Shown here: positions 33,498-43,716 of the stretch, one piece after another
Position numbering within the stretch: position 1 is the first letter of the stretch
Layout: every line of letters starts with the position of its first letter
Source of the DNA: an uncultured Collinsella sp.
Lineage (GTDB): Bacteria; Actinomycetota; Coriobacteriia; Coriobacteriales; Coriobacteriaceae
Direction of reading: 5' to 3'
Assembly: GCA_900552385.1 (NCBI GenBank)
Contig: URZI01000003.1
Span: 1-64,000 of the forward strand
DNA: 64,000 nt
Made by a program: the position numbers and the translations under genes
Notes under the pieces: model-generated
Databases searched by the model: none
What the model was told of the DNA's origin: nothing
Seen by the model: only the letters and a program-made list of their open reading frames with translations

Positions 33498-35998
33498 ATG
33501 ACCGAACATCACGCCATCAGCCGCCGAGCATTTACGTTGGGCCTTGGACTCGCGGCGTTGTCGCCACTTGCAAGCCTGCCCGAAACCGCCATGCTGGGCA
33601 TTAGCCCGCGGGCAGCCTTTGCGGACGGCACGGCCGGGCCAGCAGTCAGCCTCGACAATTTCGTCATTCGCCTTCGCCCCGCGGGCTATTTTCGTACCGC
33701 AAGCGTTAACGAAGACGGCAACGTCATCGGCAACGTCTGCCATCTGTTTAATGACGGCACGTCCAGCAAGCTCATCCTTGAGAACGTAACGACCAAGAAT
33801 GACGATACAAACTGGTATGCTATCCGCACCTTGCTCAATTTCGAAGAGCATAAAAAGACGGGCTACAGCATTTGGTCGGTCGATGGCGACTCGGACAAAG
33901 ACGGAAAGGTCATCCACGTATGGAGTGGCGAGCATGACGGCAAGCCCAGCCGCTCTTTTGCGTTCGAGCGTCAATCAAACGGAACCTATATCATCCGAGA
34001 CCGCACGGTCGAGAAAGAAACCGAGAAAAAAGACATTAAGTACCTGGCAATAGAATCGAACGGCGAAGACCAGGACAACAATAAGATCTGTCATAAGAGT
34101 AAGAGTAAGAGCATTCCGTGGGAGCTCGAACTTATCGGTTACGACATGAAAAAGAACGATGCCACGGTTAGCAGCCTCGACTGGATTACGTACAGCAGCT
34201 ACGTCGACGGACCATGTTGGATGAAATACGTCGAGGACAACAAGTTCCTCGACGAGCTGAGCATCCCGGGCACGCACGATTCGGGCACCTGCAGCGTGGA
34301 CAACGACACTGAGCCCCAATCCTCGCAAGTAAAATGCCAGCAGGATTACATTCCCACGCAGTTGCTCGAAGGCATTCGCTATTTTGATATCCGGCTCGGA
34401 AAGGGCGACAACCCTGGCATCTGCCACGGGGATTTCTACCTATTCAAAAAAGACGGGGACTATCTGCATCTCTCCGATGTCATCGGGTACTTTAAAACGT
34501 TTTTGAGCGAAAACCGAGAGAAGCGCTTATCATGCTCGCATCGCGCGGCAACGACGAGGCTACCGATGACAGTGTTACGACGGCTTTCGCCAAGGTTTTG
34601 GACGACAACCCCAAACTGTTCTATACGTCGAGCCGCGTTCCCACACTGGGCGAGGTGCGCGGAAAGATCGTCCTGCTACGTCGATTTGGACTCGACGGCG
34701 ACAGCGTAAGCGGCCACACGTGGGGACTCGACCTCACCGAATGGGATAACAAAATCGCAGCGCACACCGACAGCAGTTCCATGTGCCTCGTCCAAGACGC
34801 GCGGGGCTTTGAAGCCGCGGGGGAAACAGGCGACAAAGAGCCCTATTGCACCAAGGTATACGCCCAGGACAAGTACAAACTCACGGGAACCGACAAGCTC
34901 AGCTGGGTCGATAATGCGCTGAAGGAAACGACCGGGCGCACGCGCAACGAGGTAGATGTCGAGGACGATAACGAGGCCAAGGAGAAAGTCCTGGAGCGTT
35001 GCTGGTCTATCAACTACACCAGCTGCACGGGCTTGTCGCACGGAGGCAATCCTTTTACCTCGGCACGAGTAGTCAACGAGCATCTGTATAAGAGCCCGTA
35101 CATCAATCCCAGCGGCATCGAGGATACAAAGTCGGATTACCTCAAGCACATTGGCATCATCGCATCCGACTTTGTTGATGCGGCGCTGGCCCGGAGCATC
35201 TACCAGCGCAATTACGATACGGAGCACAAGCAGACGGCTTCGTACTATCTCCCGTACTATCTCCCGACCCGCATGCACATGACATATGGCGACTCGCTGA
35301 GCGACGCCTCGCTCCAGGACGGCAAGACCGTTGGCGAGGGTCATTTCCGCCTTGTCAACAGCAGCAACGTACTCAACGTGGCGGCTTCGGGCCATGCGTT
35401 TGCCATCGAATACGTGGATGTCGACGCCCTGGGCAACGAGATTGTTATAGGGCTGCAGGGTTTCGTGCCCATCGATATCGACCCGCGCGCGCTGACGCCC
35501 CATTTTGAAGGACTCGAAGGCCTCAAGGTCGGCGAGGATGTGCGCGCCAAGATTGCGGCATCACTCGAGGGCAAGCTCGAAACCGATGCCTGCACGGCCC
35601 AGCTCGAGTTTGTGCACGACGCGAACGGCGCTCCGGGAACGGCAATGGCCGAGGGTGAGGCATTTGCCGCGGGGACGTATTGGGTGCGTGTGAAAGGTCT
35701 GTTGGGCGACGCGGCGCAAAACTACACGCTTGCCACCGACGGAGCCGCAAGCTTTACCGTAGCGGCCTCGGACAGTGCTGCCGGCGCCGGCACCGGCAGC
35801 GGCACGGGTTCCAACGCAGGCAGCGCTGATAAGAACGGTAAGGGCAACAAGGGCAAGGGCTCGGGCGGAAAGCTCGCCGACACGGGCGACAGCTCTGGCG
35901 TTGCCGCCGGGCTCGCTGCCGCCGCCGTGGCGACAACGGTCGCCGGCGCAACGATGCTTGCCAGTGACGGTGAAAACAACGAGGACGTTGTCGAATAG
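33498..35998 (+). pseudogene. PI-PLC-like Tat-secreted, sortase-anchored surface protein, frameshifted
   Basis: Read across one frameshift this is a protein of about 833 aa. It begins with a twin-arginine signal (SRRAFTLGLGLAALSPLA). A beta-trefoil/ricin-like region follows (about 50-215, with IHVWSGEHDGKPSRSFAF). The PI-PLC X domain has LSIPGTHDSGTCS, LLEGIRYFDIRLGKG and ICHGDFYLF. It ends with LADTG, a hydrophobic stretch and an acidic tail, suggesting an LAxTG sortase signal. At about 34518-34524 (GAGAGAAG) one base appears missing: frame 1 runs off into nonfamily sequence until 34709. The other frame continues from 34532 with the rest of the domain (ALIMLASRGNDEA). It may be a pseudogene, a phase-variable gene or an assembly error. 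Confidence 0.82.
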
Positions 35999-36028
35999 GC
36001 AAGCCGGCCTTTTAGACACATCGACTCA

Positions 36029-36066
36029 ATCGGGGGCGCAGAACACCGTTCTGTGCCCCCGATTTT
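36029..36066 (+). terminator. Intrinsic terminator after the PI-PLC-like gene
   Basis: A 16-bp stem (ATCGGGGGCGCAGAAC and its complement, one mismatch) with an ACC loop is followed by TTTTT. Confidence 0.93.
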
Positions 36067-36092
36067 TACCTTGGCCCGAACGCCGCTATCGG

Positions 36093-36362
36093 CTACATCA
36101 CCATGTTCAGCGCATTCACGAACTCCTGAGCTTGGGAGCGGCTGCTCAGACTAAAGACACAGGCAGTCAACAGCCTGTTACGTAGGAAAACGTCGCGGCC
36201 CTTGATCCTGCTGGCCCCCGTGATGTCCTTAAGGTAGACAATCTCGGTGTGCCTGCCGCCAAAAGTGCCCTTCTTGAGCACCTCGATACGATTGGGGTAG
36301 ATCTTAACGTCTTTAAAGCTACCCGAACCTTTGTCCTGGAATAGCAGCGTGTTGTTGTCCAT
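36093..36362 (-). CDS. Small bacterial PH-like domain protein
   Basis: This 89-aa protein starts MDNNTLLFQDKGSGSFKDVKIYPNRIEVLKKGTFGG, continues with TEIVYLKDITGASRIKGRD and ends in an amphipathic helix (SRSQAQEFVNALNMVM). This strand-then-helix order resembles small bacterial PH domains such as DUF4429. I set the start at 36362, with GGAG eight bases upstream; the longer frame to 36407 lacks a site. It is convergent with the PI-PLC-like gene. Function unknown. Confidence 0.65.
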   Translation of the reverse strand: MDNNTLLFQDKGSGSFKDVKIYPNRIEVLKKGTFGGRHTEIVYLKDITGASRIKGRDVFLRNRLLTACVFSLSSRSQAQEFVNALNMVM

Positions 36363-36530
36363 ACGCGTCACTCCCGTGGGGTTCGCTAAAACTGTCTCTA
36401 TGGTCACATTTTAGTCACCGCAAGGCCCCCATGCGAAGGTGCCAAACAGCACAGTAATTCGTGTCCGCGCGAGGCTTTAAACTAAATTCGATAAAGATGC
36501 ATTCCACAAGAGGAAAGTGGGGCGACAGTG

Positions 36531-37580
36531 ATGGGCGAACTGGTAAACCGTGGAGAATCGGCAATCGTGCCCGAAGGTTTTTACAAGCAGGTCTCCTCGA
36601 TTCTCAACGCCGCTCGCGACAAGGCCTATACCGCCGTTAACTTTGCGATGGTTGAGGCATATTGGGAGATCGGCAAGAGTATTGTTGATGAACAGGGCGG
36701 AGAGGGGCGCGCAGCATATGGAGAGGCATTGATTGCAGGCCTCTCCAGAAGGCTTACCGCGGATTTCGGAAGAGGCTTTGGCATCGCAAACCTTCGCAAT
36801 ATGCGTCAGTTCTTTCTTGCGTTTCCAATTCGCGACGCACTGCGTAGCGAATTGAGCTGGACTCATTACCGCAGGTTGATGCGCATTTCCGACCCTGACG
36901 CTCGCACCTGGTACATGAACGAATGCGCCGATTCTCGTTGGAGCACGCGTCAGCTCGAACGCCAGATCAACACCATGCTCCGCGAGCGCCTACTTGCCAG
37001 CAAGGACAAGGAGGCCGTCACCCAGGAAATCCAAAAGAGTGCCCCGGCTCGTCGCCCCGAGGATATCATCCGCGACCCATATGTACTGGAGTTTTTAGGT
37101 TTCTCGGACGATACTGCGTTTCGCGAGAGCGATCTAGAGCAGGCGCTCATCACGCATCTTCAGAAGTTCCTGCTGGAGCTTGGCCGTGGCTTCGCTTTCG
37201 AGGCGCGCCAAAAGCGCATCACCTTTGATGGGCGCCATTTCTATATTGACCTTGTTTTTTACAACTATCTGATGCGCTGCTTCGTGCTCATCGACCTTAA
37301 GACGGACGATCTTACGCATCAGGACCTGGGCCAGATGCAAATGTATGTGAACTACTACACGCGCGAGCTCATGAACGAAGGCGACAATCCGCCCATAGGC
37401 ATCGTGCTCTGCGCGGACAAAAGCGATTCGATCGTCGAGTACACGCTGCCCGAAGACAACGACCAAGTGTTTGCCGCCAAATACCTGCCCTATCTTCCAA
37501 GTAAGGAAGAGCTGGCACGCGAGCTGAGTGCCGAGTACCGCGCCATCAATGAAGCGACTAATGGCGAAGCGCAAGGGTAG
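36531..37580 (+). CDS. DUF1016/YhcG family PDDEXK nuclease-like protein
   Basis: The 349-aa protein has an N-terminal DUF1016 helical domain (about 15-170, with VEAYWEIGKSIVDEQ, GRGFGIANLRNMRQFFLAF and WTHYRRLMRI) and a C-terminal PD-(D/E)xK-type domain (about 180-340). The putative catalytic residues are in FYIDLVFYN and VLIDLKTDD, with the QMYVNYY helix after them. Family members occur alone or beside restriction systems and may act on DNA in defence or repair. GTGGGG lies upstream of GTG 36528/ATG 36531; I prefer the ATG. No restriction or toxin partner is adjacent. Confidence 0.88.
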   Translation: MGELVNRGESAIVPEGFYKQVSSILNAARDKAYTAVNFAMVEAYWEIGKSIVDEQGGEGRAAYGEALIAGLSRRLTADFGRGFGIANLRNMRQFFLAFPIRDALRSELSWTHYRRLMRISDPDARTWYMNECADSRWSTRQLERQINTMLRERLLASKDKEAVTQEIQKSAPARRPEDIIRDPYVLEFLGFSDDTAFRESDLEQALITHLQKFLLELGRGFAFEARQKRITFDGRHFYIDLVFYNYLMRCFVLIDLKTDDLTHQDLGQMQMYVNYYTRELMNEGDNPPIGIVLCADKSDSIVEYTLPEDNDQVFAAKYLPYLPSKEELARELSAEYRAINEATNGEAQG

Positions 37581-38004
37581 CAGCACGTTGCGACCGAAGC
37601 CACCGCAGCCGTCGCAGGCGCACTCGCGGTTGCGACGCACGCTACGAAACAATACCGGTCATGGACGTCGGCAACGACATTCTAGCCGTGGCTGGCGAGC
37701 GTGACCTGACAGGCAAAGACGCGGCCTTCGTCTGATGTGGGTCCATTGGCTGCCACAGAAAAGGGCCGGTTGCAGCCGGCCCTTTAGACGATAGCGCCTG
37801 CGTTGCCCGCGTCTCCGAAGTTTAAGCGCTGAGGAGCGGGTTCCGCGGCACAACCTGATTTTACCCAGTGAGGAGGCTCTTTTGCAGCCGCTCCACTGTT
37901 TATTTACATCTGGCACCCTCAAACAATCAGACGGCAGCCCGCGCTCCCGTGAGCTGCCCCATATCCCTGGCTATCGCGTCATAAGACTAACCAGCACCGC
38001 TCCC
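37581..38004. other. Intergenic region with a possible gene remnant
   Basis: This 424-bp stretch has no full gene. A 24-codon frame starting ATGGACGTCGGC at about 37661 and ending TGA at about 37735 reads MDVGNDILAVAGERDLTGKDAAFV. It is preceded by Ala-rich coding-like sequence and may be the tail of a decayed gene. A palindromic hairpin follows at 37760-37785. Confidence 0.35.
37760..37785. terminator. Palindromic hairpin AAAGGGCCGG...CCGGCCCTTT
   Basis: A perfect 10-bp stem with a TTGCAG loop is bordered by A on the left and T on the right, so it can work in both directions. It could end the DUF1016 transcript. Confidence 0.65.
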
Positions 38005-39342
38005 CTACTTCCCAAATAGCGCACCCAGCAGACCGCGGCGCTTGGGCTTCTCCTCTCGGTAGGAACCCTCGGCTGCTGCTGCCACCTGGTGCGGCTGCTC
38101 GCCGTCTCCACGGCGCACGATCTGGTATAGGAACGGCGATTTAACGTATTTGACCTCGATGGGCGTGGCGTGCACGGTGCTTTCGCTCGACAGCATCACG
38201 TTGGGATTGAGCGGTGCCACCACATGCGTCTCGCGCTTGTCACTAAACACCACCGCAGCCGCGCGGCCCGTCTGGCCGTTCACGGCGATGCGCACCTGTT
38301 CGCCATCGCGACTATCCGAGGCAGGACGATCGACAAAGTACACCGGCACCATAACCAAGCCGTCCTTGTGCTTGCGGGCCTTGCGCGCCCACGTGCGGAT
38401 GCTCTTTTTATTGAACCCCAGCACCGCCTCGGCGTCGTTGCCCGCAACGTCGAGCGCCAACTTATCAATAACCACCTGGTCCTTGGTAGACGCATCGACG
38501 GAGACAACGCGAAAGTCACCTTCCTGCATGGCCGGGTCAAACGGCCCAACCTTGGCAAAGTCCCACGGCTCCAAAATGCCCATGAGGCGAACGTCCAGGT
38601 AGCTTGCCCTGGGATATGCCCAGTCGAGCACCTCGTAGTACACCAGGGTTTCCTTGCTCAGGCCCTTGCCCGGGAAGCTCGCCATCATGCGCAGGTCCGC
38701 CAGCGCCATGGGGAAGTAGAAGAGCATCATGTCGTTTTGGATCGCGTCTTCCACGTCGTGCCCGGCAAAGGCGTCGGGGTACTGGCGCACCAGCTGCAGT
38801 GCGTTGGCACGTGCCTGCTGCGGCGAGATTTCGCAGGGAATGCCCTGCTCCGGCACATACTCTGCACCCACACCCATGGTCAGACGCTTGCTGAAGGTAC
38901 CGGGCTTGAGCAGGTCGGCAATGCCGATCTTGTTGCCGCAGGACGGGCACTCAAACACACGCTGCGTTGACTCGCCCTCAAAGGACGCTCCGCAGAAGGG
39001 GCAGGGAATGCTCACATGCGTGGCCTCTTGGAACTCTTGCGCCGTGCCGCGATCCTCCCACAGCAGATGTTCCAGGATCGACTGATTGCGCCAGTGCGAA
39101 TTGAAGAAATACCAGTCCGGGTCCTCCGGGCGCTCGAGTTGCGACACATGCGTGAGCTTGAGCAGTCCATCCACCACCGTCAACGGCGTATGGCGAATGC
39201 CCAAAGCGCTCTTGGGCTCTCCGGCGTCCGCCTGCCACGGAATGACCGCACCGCAATAAGCGCACTCAAAGCTGCGCTTAGCTTGGTGTGAGTACATAGG
39301 GCCGCCGCAGTTTTGACATTTAATGGCAAACATCTCGTCCAT
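38005..39342 (-). CDS. Zinc-ribbon protein of unknown function
   Basis: The 445-aa protein has two Cys4 zinc ribbons: CQNCGGP...CAYCG (about residues 8-30) and CPFCGASF...CPSCGN (about 115-140). The middle (about 150-300) includes LFYFPMALADLRM and VYYEVLDWAYPRASYLDVRLMG. The end is basic (KPKRRGLLGALFGK). It resembles TFIIB-type zinc-ribbon proteins of unknown role found in Coriobacteria. I set the start at 39342, with AAAGGAGG eight bases upstream. No operon partner is seen; the cation efflux gene is divergent. Confidence 0.8.
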   Translation of the reverse strand: MDEMFAIKCQNCGGPMYSHQAKRSFECAYCGAVIPWQADAGEPKSALGIRHTPLTVVDGLLKLTHVSQLERPEDPDWYFFNSHWRNQSILEHLLWEDRGTAQEFQEATHVSIPCPFCGASFEGESTQRVFECPSCGNKIGIADLLKPGTFSKRLTMGVGAEYVPEQGIPCEISPQQARANALQLVRQYPDAFAGHDVEDAIQNDMMLFYFPMALADLRMMASFPGKGLSKETLVYYEVLDWAYPRASYLDVRLMGILEPWDFAKVGPFDPAMQEGDFRVVSVDASTKDQVVIDKLALDVAGNDAEAVLGFNKKSIRTWARKARKHKDGLVMVPVYFVDRPASDSRDGEQVRIAVNGQTGRAAAVVFSDKRETHVVAPLNPNVMLSSESTVHATPIEVKYVKSPFLYQIVRRGDGEQPHQVAAAAEGSYREEKPKRRGLLGALFGK

Positions 39343-39560
39343 GGAAACGTCCTCCTTTGCACAGGGGCTGTCGACATTAAGTATGTCGAGCAAACAGGCA
39401 CATGCCCATACCCATGTGGCCCAAAATGGACCACCCAGGCAGACGAGAAGGCTCGCTCGTTAGCGCCGGCAGACTATTGCTGCATTTTCTGAGCATCGGT
39501 GCACGGCGCCCCCGCGCGAGCTACACTATCCCCTTAAACATGATTGTGAGGACGACCGCT

Positions 39561-40742
39561 ATGCTATTTGTAAATCGGCTGGTACATACGCTTGTTCCCG
39601 GCAGCGAGGACGAGCCGGTCGATGCATCTTGCCGCACCAACGCGGGTTTTGCCGCAAGCCTCATCTGCATTGGCCTCAACATCACCCTGTGCCTGGCCAA
39701 GGGCATCGCGGGCCTGCTCGCCGGTTCCGTCTCCCTCATCGCCGACGCTTTCAACAACCTCTCCGATGCCTCGAGCAACATCGTGAGTCTGCTCGGGTTC
39801 CGCCTTGCCAGCCGCCCGGCAGACGAGGGCCACCCTTACGGCCACGGCCGCTACGAGTACCTGGCCGGTCTGTTTGTCGCCGTCCTGGTTTGTGCCGTCG
39901 GCATCAACCTAATCCTCGAGTCGATCACCAAGATCATCAAGCCCTCGCCCACCGTGTATTCGGCGCTCTCCATGGCTGCCCTTGTTCTGTCCATGCTCGT
40001 CAAATTCTGGATGGCCGCGTTCAACCGCGCACTGGGTAACCGCATCGATTCCGAAACGCTCATCGCCACGGCGCAGGACTCCAAAAACGACGTCATCACC
40101 TCGGGCTCGGTCTTGGTGGCGGCGCTTATTTCGCAGACGACCGGCTTTGACCTCGATGGCTGGGCTGGCCTGGGCGTGGGCATCTTCATCTGCATCAGCG
40201 GCCTGGGCCTGGTGCGCGACGCCATCAGCCCGCTGTTAGGACAAGCGCCCGACCCCAAGCTCGTCCAGGCAATCCGCGACAAGATCATGTCCTATCCGCA
40301 GGTCTTGGGCACACATGACCTGATGGTGCACGACTACGGCCCCGGTCGTCAGTTTGCCAGCGCCCACGTGGAGATGCCCGGCGAGGGCGACGCGTTTGAG
40401 CACCACGAGATTCTGGACACCATCGAGCACGATATCAAGCGCCAGATGGGCATTGGTATCACGCTGCACTGCGACCCCATCGCGACAACCGGCGATGACT
40501 TGCGCGGCTGGGTCAAGCGCGGCGTCATGCAAATCGATCCCGCGCTCTCCATCCACGACCTGCACGAGCACGACGGGTTCGTTTCGTTTGACTTGGTGCG
40601 TCCCGACGGCTTTGACATATCCGACGAGGAACTGCTGGAGCTCGTCACGCGCATCGTGCACGAGCGCCGACCCGATGCCTCATGCGTCGTTACGTTTGAC
40701 TCGGGCTTTAGCTCGCCCGACCGTCCGGCCGAGCAGCTGTAG
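39561..40742 (+). CDS. Cation diffusion facilitator family efflux protein
   Basis: The 393-aa transporter exports divalent metal such as Mn, Zn or Fe by proton exchange. It has about six membrane helices. The metal sites are AGSVSLIADAFNNLSDASSN and the DSKNDVITSG pair typical of the family, with HPYGHGRYEYLAGL between. The C-terminal cytoplasmic domain (about 205-290, with HDLMVHDYGPGRQFASAHVEMP) is followed by a further 100-residue extension. I prefer ATG 39561, with GAGGA eight bases upstream, over ATG 39540. The metal is not predictable here. Confidence 0.9.
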   Translation: MLFVNRLVHTLVPGSEDEPVDASCRTNAGFAASLICIGLNITLCLAKGIAGLLAGSVSLIADAFNNLSDASSNIVSLLGFRLASRPADEGHPYGHGRYEYLAGLFVAVLVCAVGINLILESITKIIKPSPTVYSALSMAALVLSMLVKFWMAAFNRALGNRIDSETLIATAQDSKNDVITSGSVLVAALISQTTGFDLDGWAGLGVGIFICISGLGLVRDAISPLLGQAPDPKLVQAIRDKIMSYPQVLGTHDLMVHDYGPGRQFASAHVEMPGEGDAFEHHEILDTIEHDIKRQMGIGITLHCDPIATTGDDLRGWVKRGVMQIDPALSIHDLHEHDGFVSFDLVRPDGFDISDEELLELVTRIVHERRPDASCVVTFDSGFSSPDRPAEQL

Positions 40743-40754
40743 CCTGCTTAACAG

Positions 40755-41723
40755 CTAGTTTCCCTGCGCGCCCGAGATGCCGTTTTGCAGGGCGTTCCAG
40801 GCATCCGTCGCCATGTCGCCCAAGTTCTGCGCGGTATCGCCCAGCTCTTGCGCCTTGTCTCCCAACTCCTGTGCCTTGTTGCTCAAGTCCTCCAGCGTAT
40901 TGGAGCTCGAGCTGTCGGTACCGCTTTGTCCGTCGGACGAGTTGCCCGAGCTGTTCTTGTGCGTGAGCTGAATTTCGAGGTTGCCGCTGTCGTTATAGTA
41001 GGCAGAAGTAACGACCCAGTTGGCATCGACGACGGGCGTTGAGCCATCATCAGTCAGGACCACGGCATTCGAAAGATCGGCGCCGCGCGACTTGAGGATC
41101 TTCTTGGCGTTGGACCAATACTGCCCCGGGATATCGCTCAGATCGACGGTGCTAGACGAGGCGGACTCGGTTTGCTCGGCAGCGGTATCGGCCGTTGAGC
41201 TCCCCCGCTTGTTGAGCATGCCCGACACGATGGCAAACACAACCGACAGCGCAAAGAAAATCGCCAGCACGATGAGGATCTTCTTGATCACGCTCGACGA
41301 ACGCGACGGCCTCTTCTCCTCGTCTTCGCCATATTGCGGAATCGACTTGGGGTACTCGCGATACGGCTCGCGCGACTCGTAGCGAGGCTGCGCCGTGCGA
41401 GGCATATACGTCGTCTGCTGAGGCTGCGGAATGGGATTCTGCGGCAGGTTGTCATAGGGATTCGGCGTCGAGGCAGCATAAGAATCCTGCGGCGTGTAAT
41501 CAAACGGATCCGGAGCTGCGTTGCCATAGGGGCCTTGCGAAGATGCAGCGTAAGAATCCCGCGCCGTGTCGCCATAGCCCATAACCCGGGTGGGCTCGGC
41601 AGAAGGCTGCGTCGCGGCGGGGTCGGCATAACCGGGGTTGGGAACAACGCGGGTCGCATCGGCGCTATCGCCAGCCTGCGCGGAACCGTAGCCGCCCATC
41701 ACGGTTGTCTTGTCCTGATCCAT
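40755..41723 (-). CDS. Pro/Tyr-rich membrane protein of unknown function
   Basis: The 322-aa protein has a cytoplasmic Pro/Tyr/Gln-rich half (about 1-140) with repeated DSYAAS and PNPYDN-type units. One membrane helix follows (about 146-168, IKKILIVLAIFFALSVVFAIV). The outside domain has DLSDIPGQYWSNAKKILKSRGADLSNAVVLTDDGS, resembling a small PASTA- or DUF-like unit. A helical tail has three LGDKAQELGD-type heptad repeats. GGAAAGGA precedes the ATG. No family name can be given. Confidence 0.7.
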   Translation of the reverse strand: MDQDKTTVMGGYGSAQAGDSADATRVVPNPGYADPAATQPSAEPTRVMGYGDTARDSYAASSQGPYGNAAPDPFDYTPQDSYAASTPNPYDNLPQNPIPQPQQTTYMPRTAQPRYESREPYREYPKSIPQYGEDEEKRPSRSSSVIKKILIVLAIFFALSVVFAIVSGMLNKRGSSTADTAAEQTESASSSTVDLSDIPGQYWSNAKKILKSRGADLSNAVVLTDDGSTPVVDANWVVTSAYYNDSGNLEIQLTHKNSSGNSSDGQSGTDSSSSNTLEDLSNKAQELGDKAQELGDTAQNLGDMATDAWNALQNGISGAQGN

Positions 41724-41841
41724 GCAACGATTCCTTTCCGTCGCGCGTGAGCCTCAAGTTATCCATGCATTCTACCCGCGCAAAAGCCTATGATGGGCAG
41801 AGTCCGTCGGTATCTACAAGACATGCGCGGGCCTAAGGATC

Positions 41842-41878
41842 AAAAAGCCCCGCCGGGCCTTGGTAGGCGCGACGGGGC
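41842..41878 (-). terminator. Intrinsic terminator of fhs
   Basis: In the minus-strand sense GCCCCGTCGCGCC pairs with GGCCCGGCGGGGC and is followed by TTTTTG, 26 bases after the fhs stop codon. Confidence 0.85.
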
Positions 41879-41903
41879 GGGCAAGCGGCTATGAGCAGCG
41901 AGC

Positions 41904-43571
41904 TTAGAACAGGCCGGTGATGTTGCCGTCGTTGTCAACGTCGATGTTCTCGGCCGCGGGAACCTTGGGCAGGCCGGGCATGGTCAGAACGCTGCCGGTC
42001 AGCGCGACCACAAAGTGGGCACCGGCGGAAACCTTGAGCTCGCGCACGGTGATGCGGAAGCCCTCGGGAGCGCCCAGCGCCTTGGCGTTGTCGCTAAAGC
42101 TGTACTGCGTCTTGGCGACGCACACCGGCAGGTTGCCAAAGCCGTTCTCGCGCAGCTCGGCGAGCTGGCGCTTGGCGGCCGGCGTAAAGTCAACGCCGTC
42201 GGCGCGGTAGACCTTGGTGGCAACGGCCTCGAGGGCATCAGCGACATCAGCGCCGTCCTCATAGGCAAACTTGAGCTCGCTCGGCTGCTCAATCAGACGC
42301 ATGACCTCATCGGCCAGCTCGAGCGCGCCCTCGCCGCCCTTGGCCCAGACCTCGGAAAGCTTAACGTTGACGCCAAGCTTCTGGCACTCGGACTCGATGA
42401 GCGCAAGCTCGGCCTCGGTGTCCGTCGGGAAGCGGTTGATGGCGACCACGCAGGGCAGACCATAAACGTTCTGGATGTTGTCGACGTGACGCAGCAGGTT
42501 GGGCATGCCAGCCTTGAGTGCCTCGAGGTTCTCCTCGTTGAGGTCGGCCTTGGCGACGCCGCCGTTGTACTTCAACGCACGAGCGGTCGCGACGATCACG
42601 ACGGCGCTGGGGCGAACGCCCGTCATGCGGCACTTGATGTCGAGGAACTTCTCGGCACCCAGATCGGCACCGAAGCCGGCCTCGGTAATGGCGACATCGC
42701 CAAAGCGCATCGCCATACGCGTGGCCATGATAGAGTTGCAGCCGTGGGCAATGTTGGCGAAGGGGCCGCCGTGGACAAACGCGGGCGTGCCCTCGAGCGT
42801 TTGCACCAAGTTGGGCTTGAGCGCGTCCTTAAGCAACGCGGCCATGGCACCCTGGGCCTTAAGGTCGCGGGCACGGACAGGCTCGCCGGCAAAGCTGTAG
42901 CCGACGACAATCTCACCCAAGCGTTCCTTGAGGTCGCTGATGCTCGTAGACAGGCACAGGATTGCCATGACCTCGGAGGCGACGGTGATATCGAAGCCGT
43001 CCTCGCGTGGCACGCCCTGGGCCTTACCGCCAATGCCGTCGATGACGTGGCGCAGCTGACGGTCGTTCATATCGACGACGCGCTTCCAAGTGATGCGCTT
43101 AACGTCAATACCGAGCTGATTGCCCTGCTGGATGTGGTTATCAAGCATGGCGGCCAGCAGGTTATTGGCGGCACCGATGGCATGGAAGTCACCGGTAAAG
43201 TGCAAGTTGATATCCTCCATGGGGATGACCTGAGCCCAGCCGCCGCCGGCAGCGCCGCCCTTAACGCCAAAGACGGGGCCGAGCGAAGGCTCGCGCAGGG
43301 CCACAGCACTCTTGACGCCGCGACGACGCAGGCCGTCGGCCAGACCGATGGTCGTGGTGGTCTTGCCCTCGCCCGCAGGCGTTGGGTTGATAGCGGTCAC
43401 GAGGACGAGCTTGGCCTGGTGATCAGTCGGCTCGTTGAGCAGTGAATAGTCGACCTTAGCCTTGTCGAAGCCGTACGGAATAAGGTGCTTAACGTCGACG
43501 CCGGCGTTCTTGGCCACCTCGGTAATAGGCAGCGGCGTGACAGAACGTGCGATTTCGATGTCAGTAGGCAT
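41904..43571 (-). CDS. fhs: Formate-tetrahydrofolate ligase
   Basis: The 555-aa enzyme makes 10-formyl-THF from formate, THF and ATP. It has PTPAGEGKTTTTIGLADGL (P-loop-like, about residue 65), EPSLGPVFGVKGGAAGGG, FTGDFHAIGAANNLLAAMLDNH, and a C-terminal TGSVLTMPGLPKVPAAENIDVD. Length and motifs are standard for the family. I set the start at 43571 (MPTDIEIARS), with AAAGGA upstream; the frame to 43748 is not family-like. Together with folD and fchA in this window it forms a complete route from formate to methylene-THF. Confidence 0.96.
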   Translation of the reverse strand: MPTDIEIARSVTPLPITEVAKNAGVDVKHLIPYGFDKAKVDYSLLNEPTDHQAKLVLVTAINPTPAGEGKTTTTIGLADGLRRRGVKSAVALREPSLGPVFGVKGGAAGGGWAQVIPMEDINLHFTGDFHAIGAANNLLAAMLDNHIQQGNQLGIDVKRITWKRVVDMNDRQLRHVIDGIGGKAQGVPREDGFDITVASEVMAILCLSTSISDLKERLGEIVVGYSFAGEPVRARDLKAQGAMAALLKDALKPNLVQTLEGTPAFVHGGPFANIAHGCNSIMATRMAMRFGDVAITEAGFGADLGAEKFLDIKCRMTGVRPSAVVIVATARALKYNGGVAKADLNEENLEALKAGMPNLLRHVDNIQNVYGLPCVVAINRFPTDTEAELALIESECQKLGVNVKLSEVWAKGGEGALELADEVMRLIEQPSELKFAYEDGADVADALEAVATKVYRADGVDFTPAAKRQLAELRENGFGNLPVCVAKTQYSFSDNAKALGAPEGFRITVRELKVSAGAHFVVALTGSVLTMPGLPKVPAAENIDVDNDGNITGLF

Positions 43572-43716
43572 GGGCGGTCCTTTCGTTACCGAATGAGAAA
43601 AAGACCAATTCAGCATAGCACGGGCGCGCAATAGTAAAAACGCCCATAACCGATGAACGGCGATATGTTTACCCAATGTCCGGCGATAGCCCAACAGCAC
43701 GCCAAAACAAAGCGCC

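Noticed and set aside
42015..43445. 476-aa plus-strand open frame
   Set aside because: It is antisense to fhs and shows no family motif.
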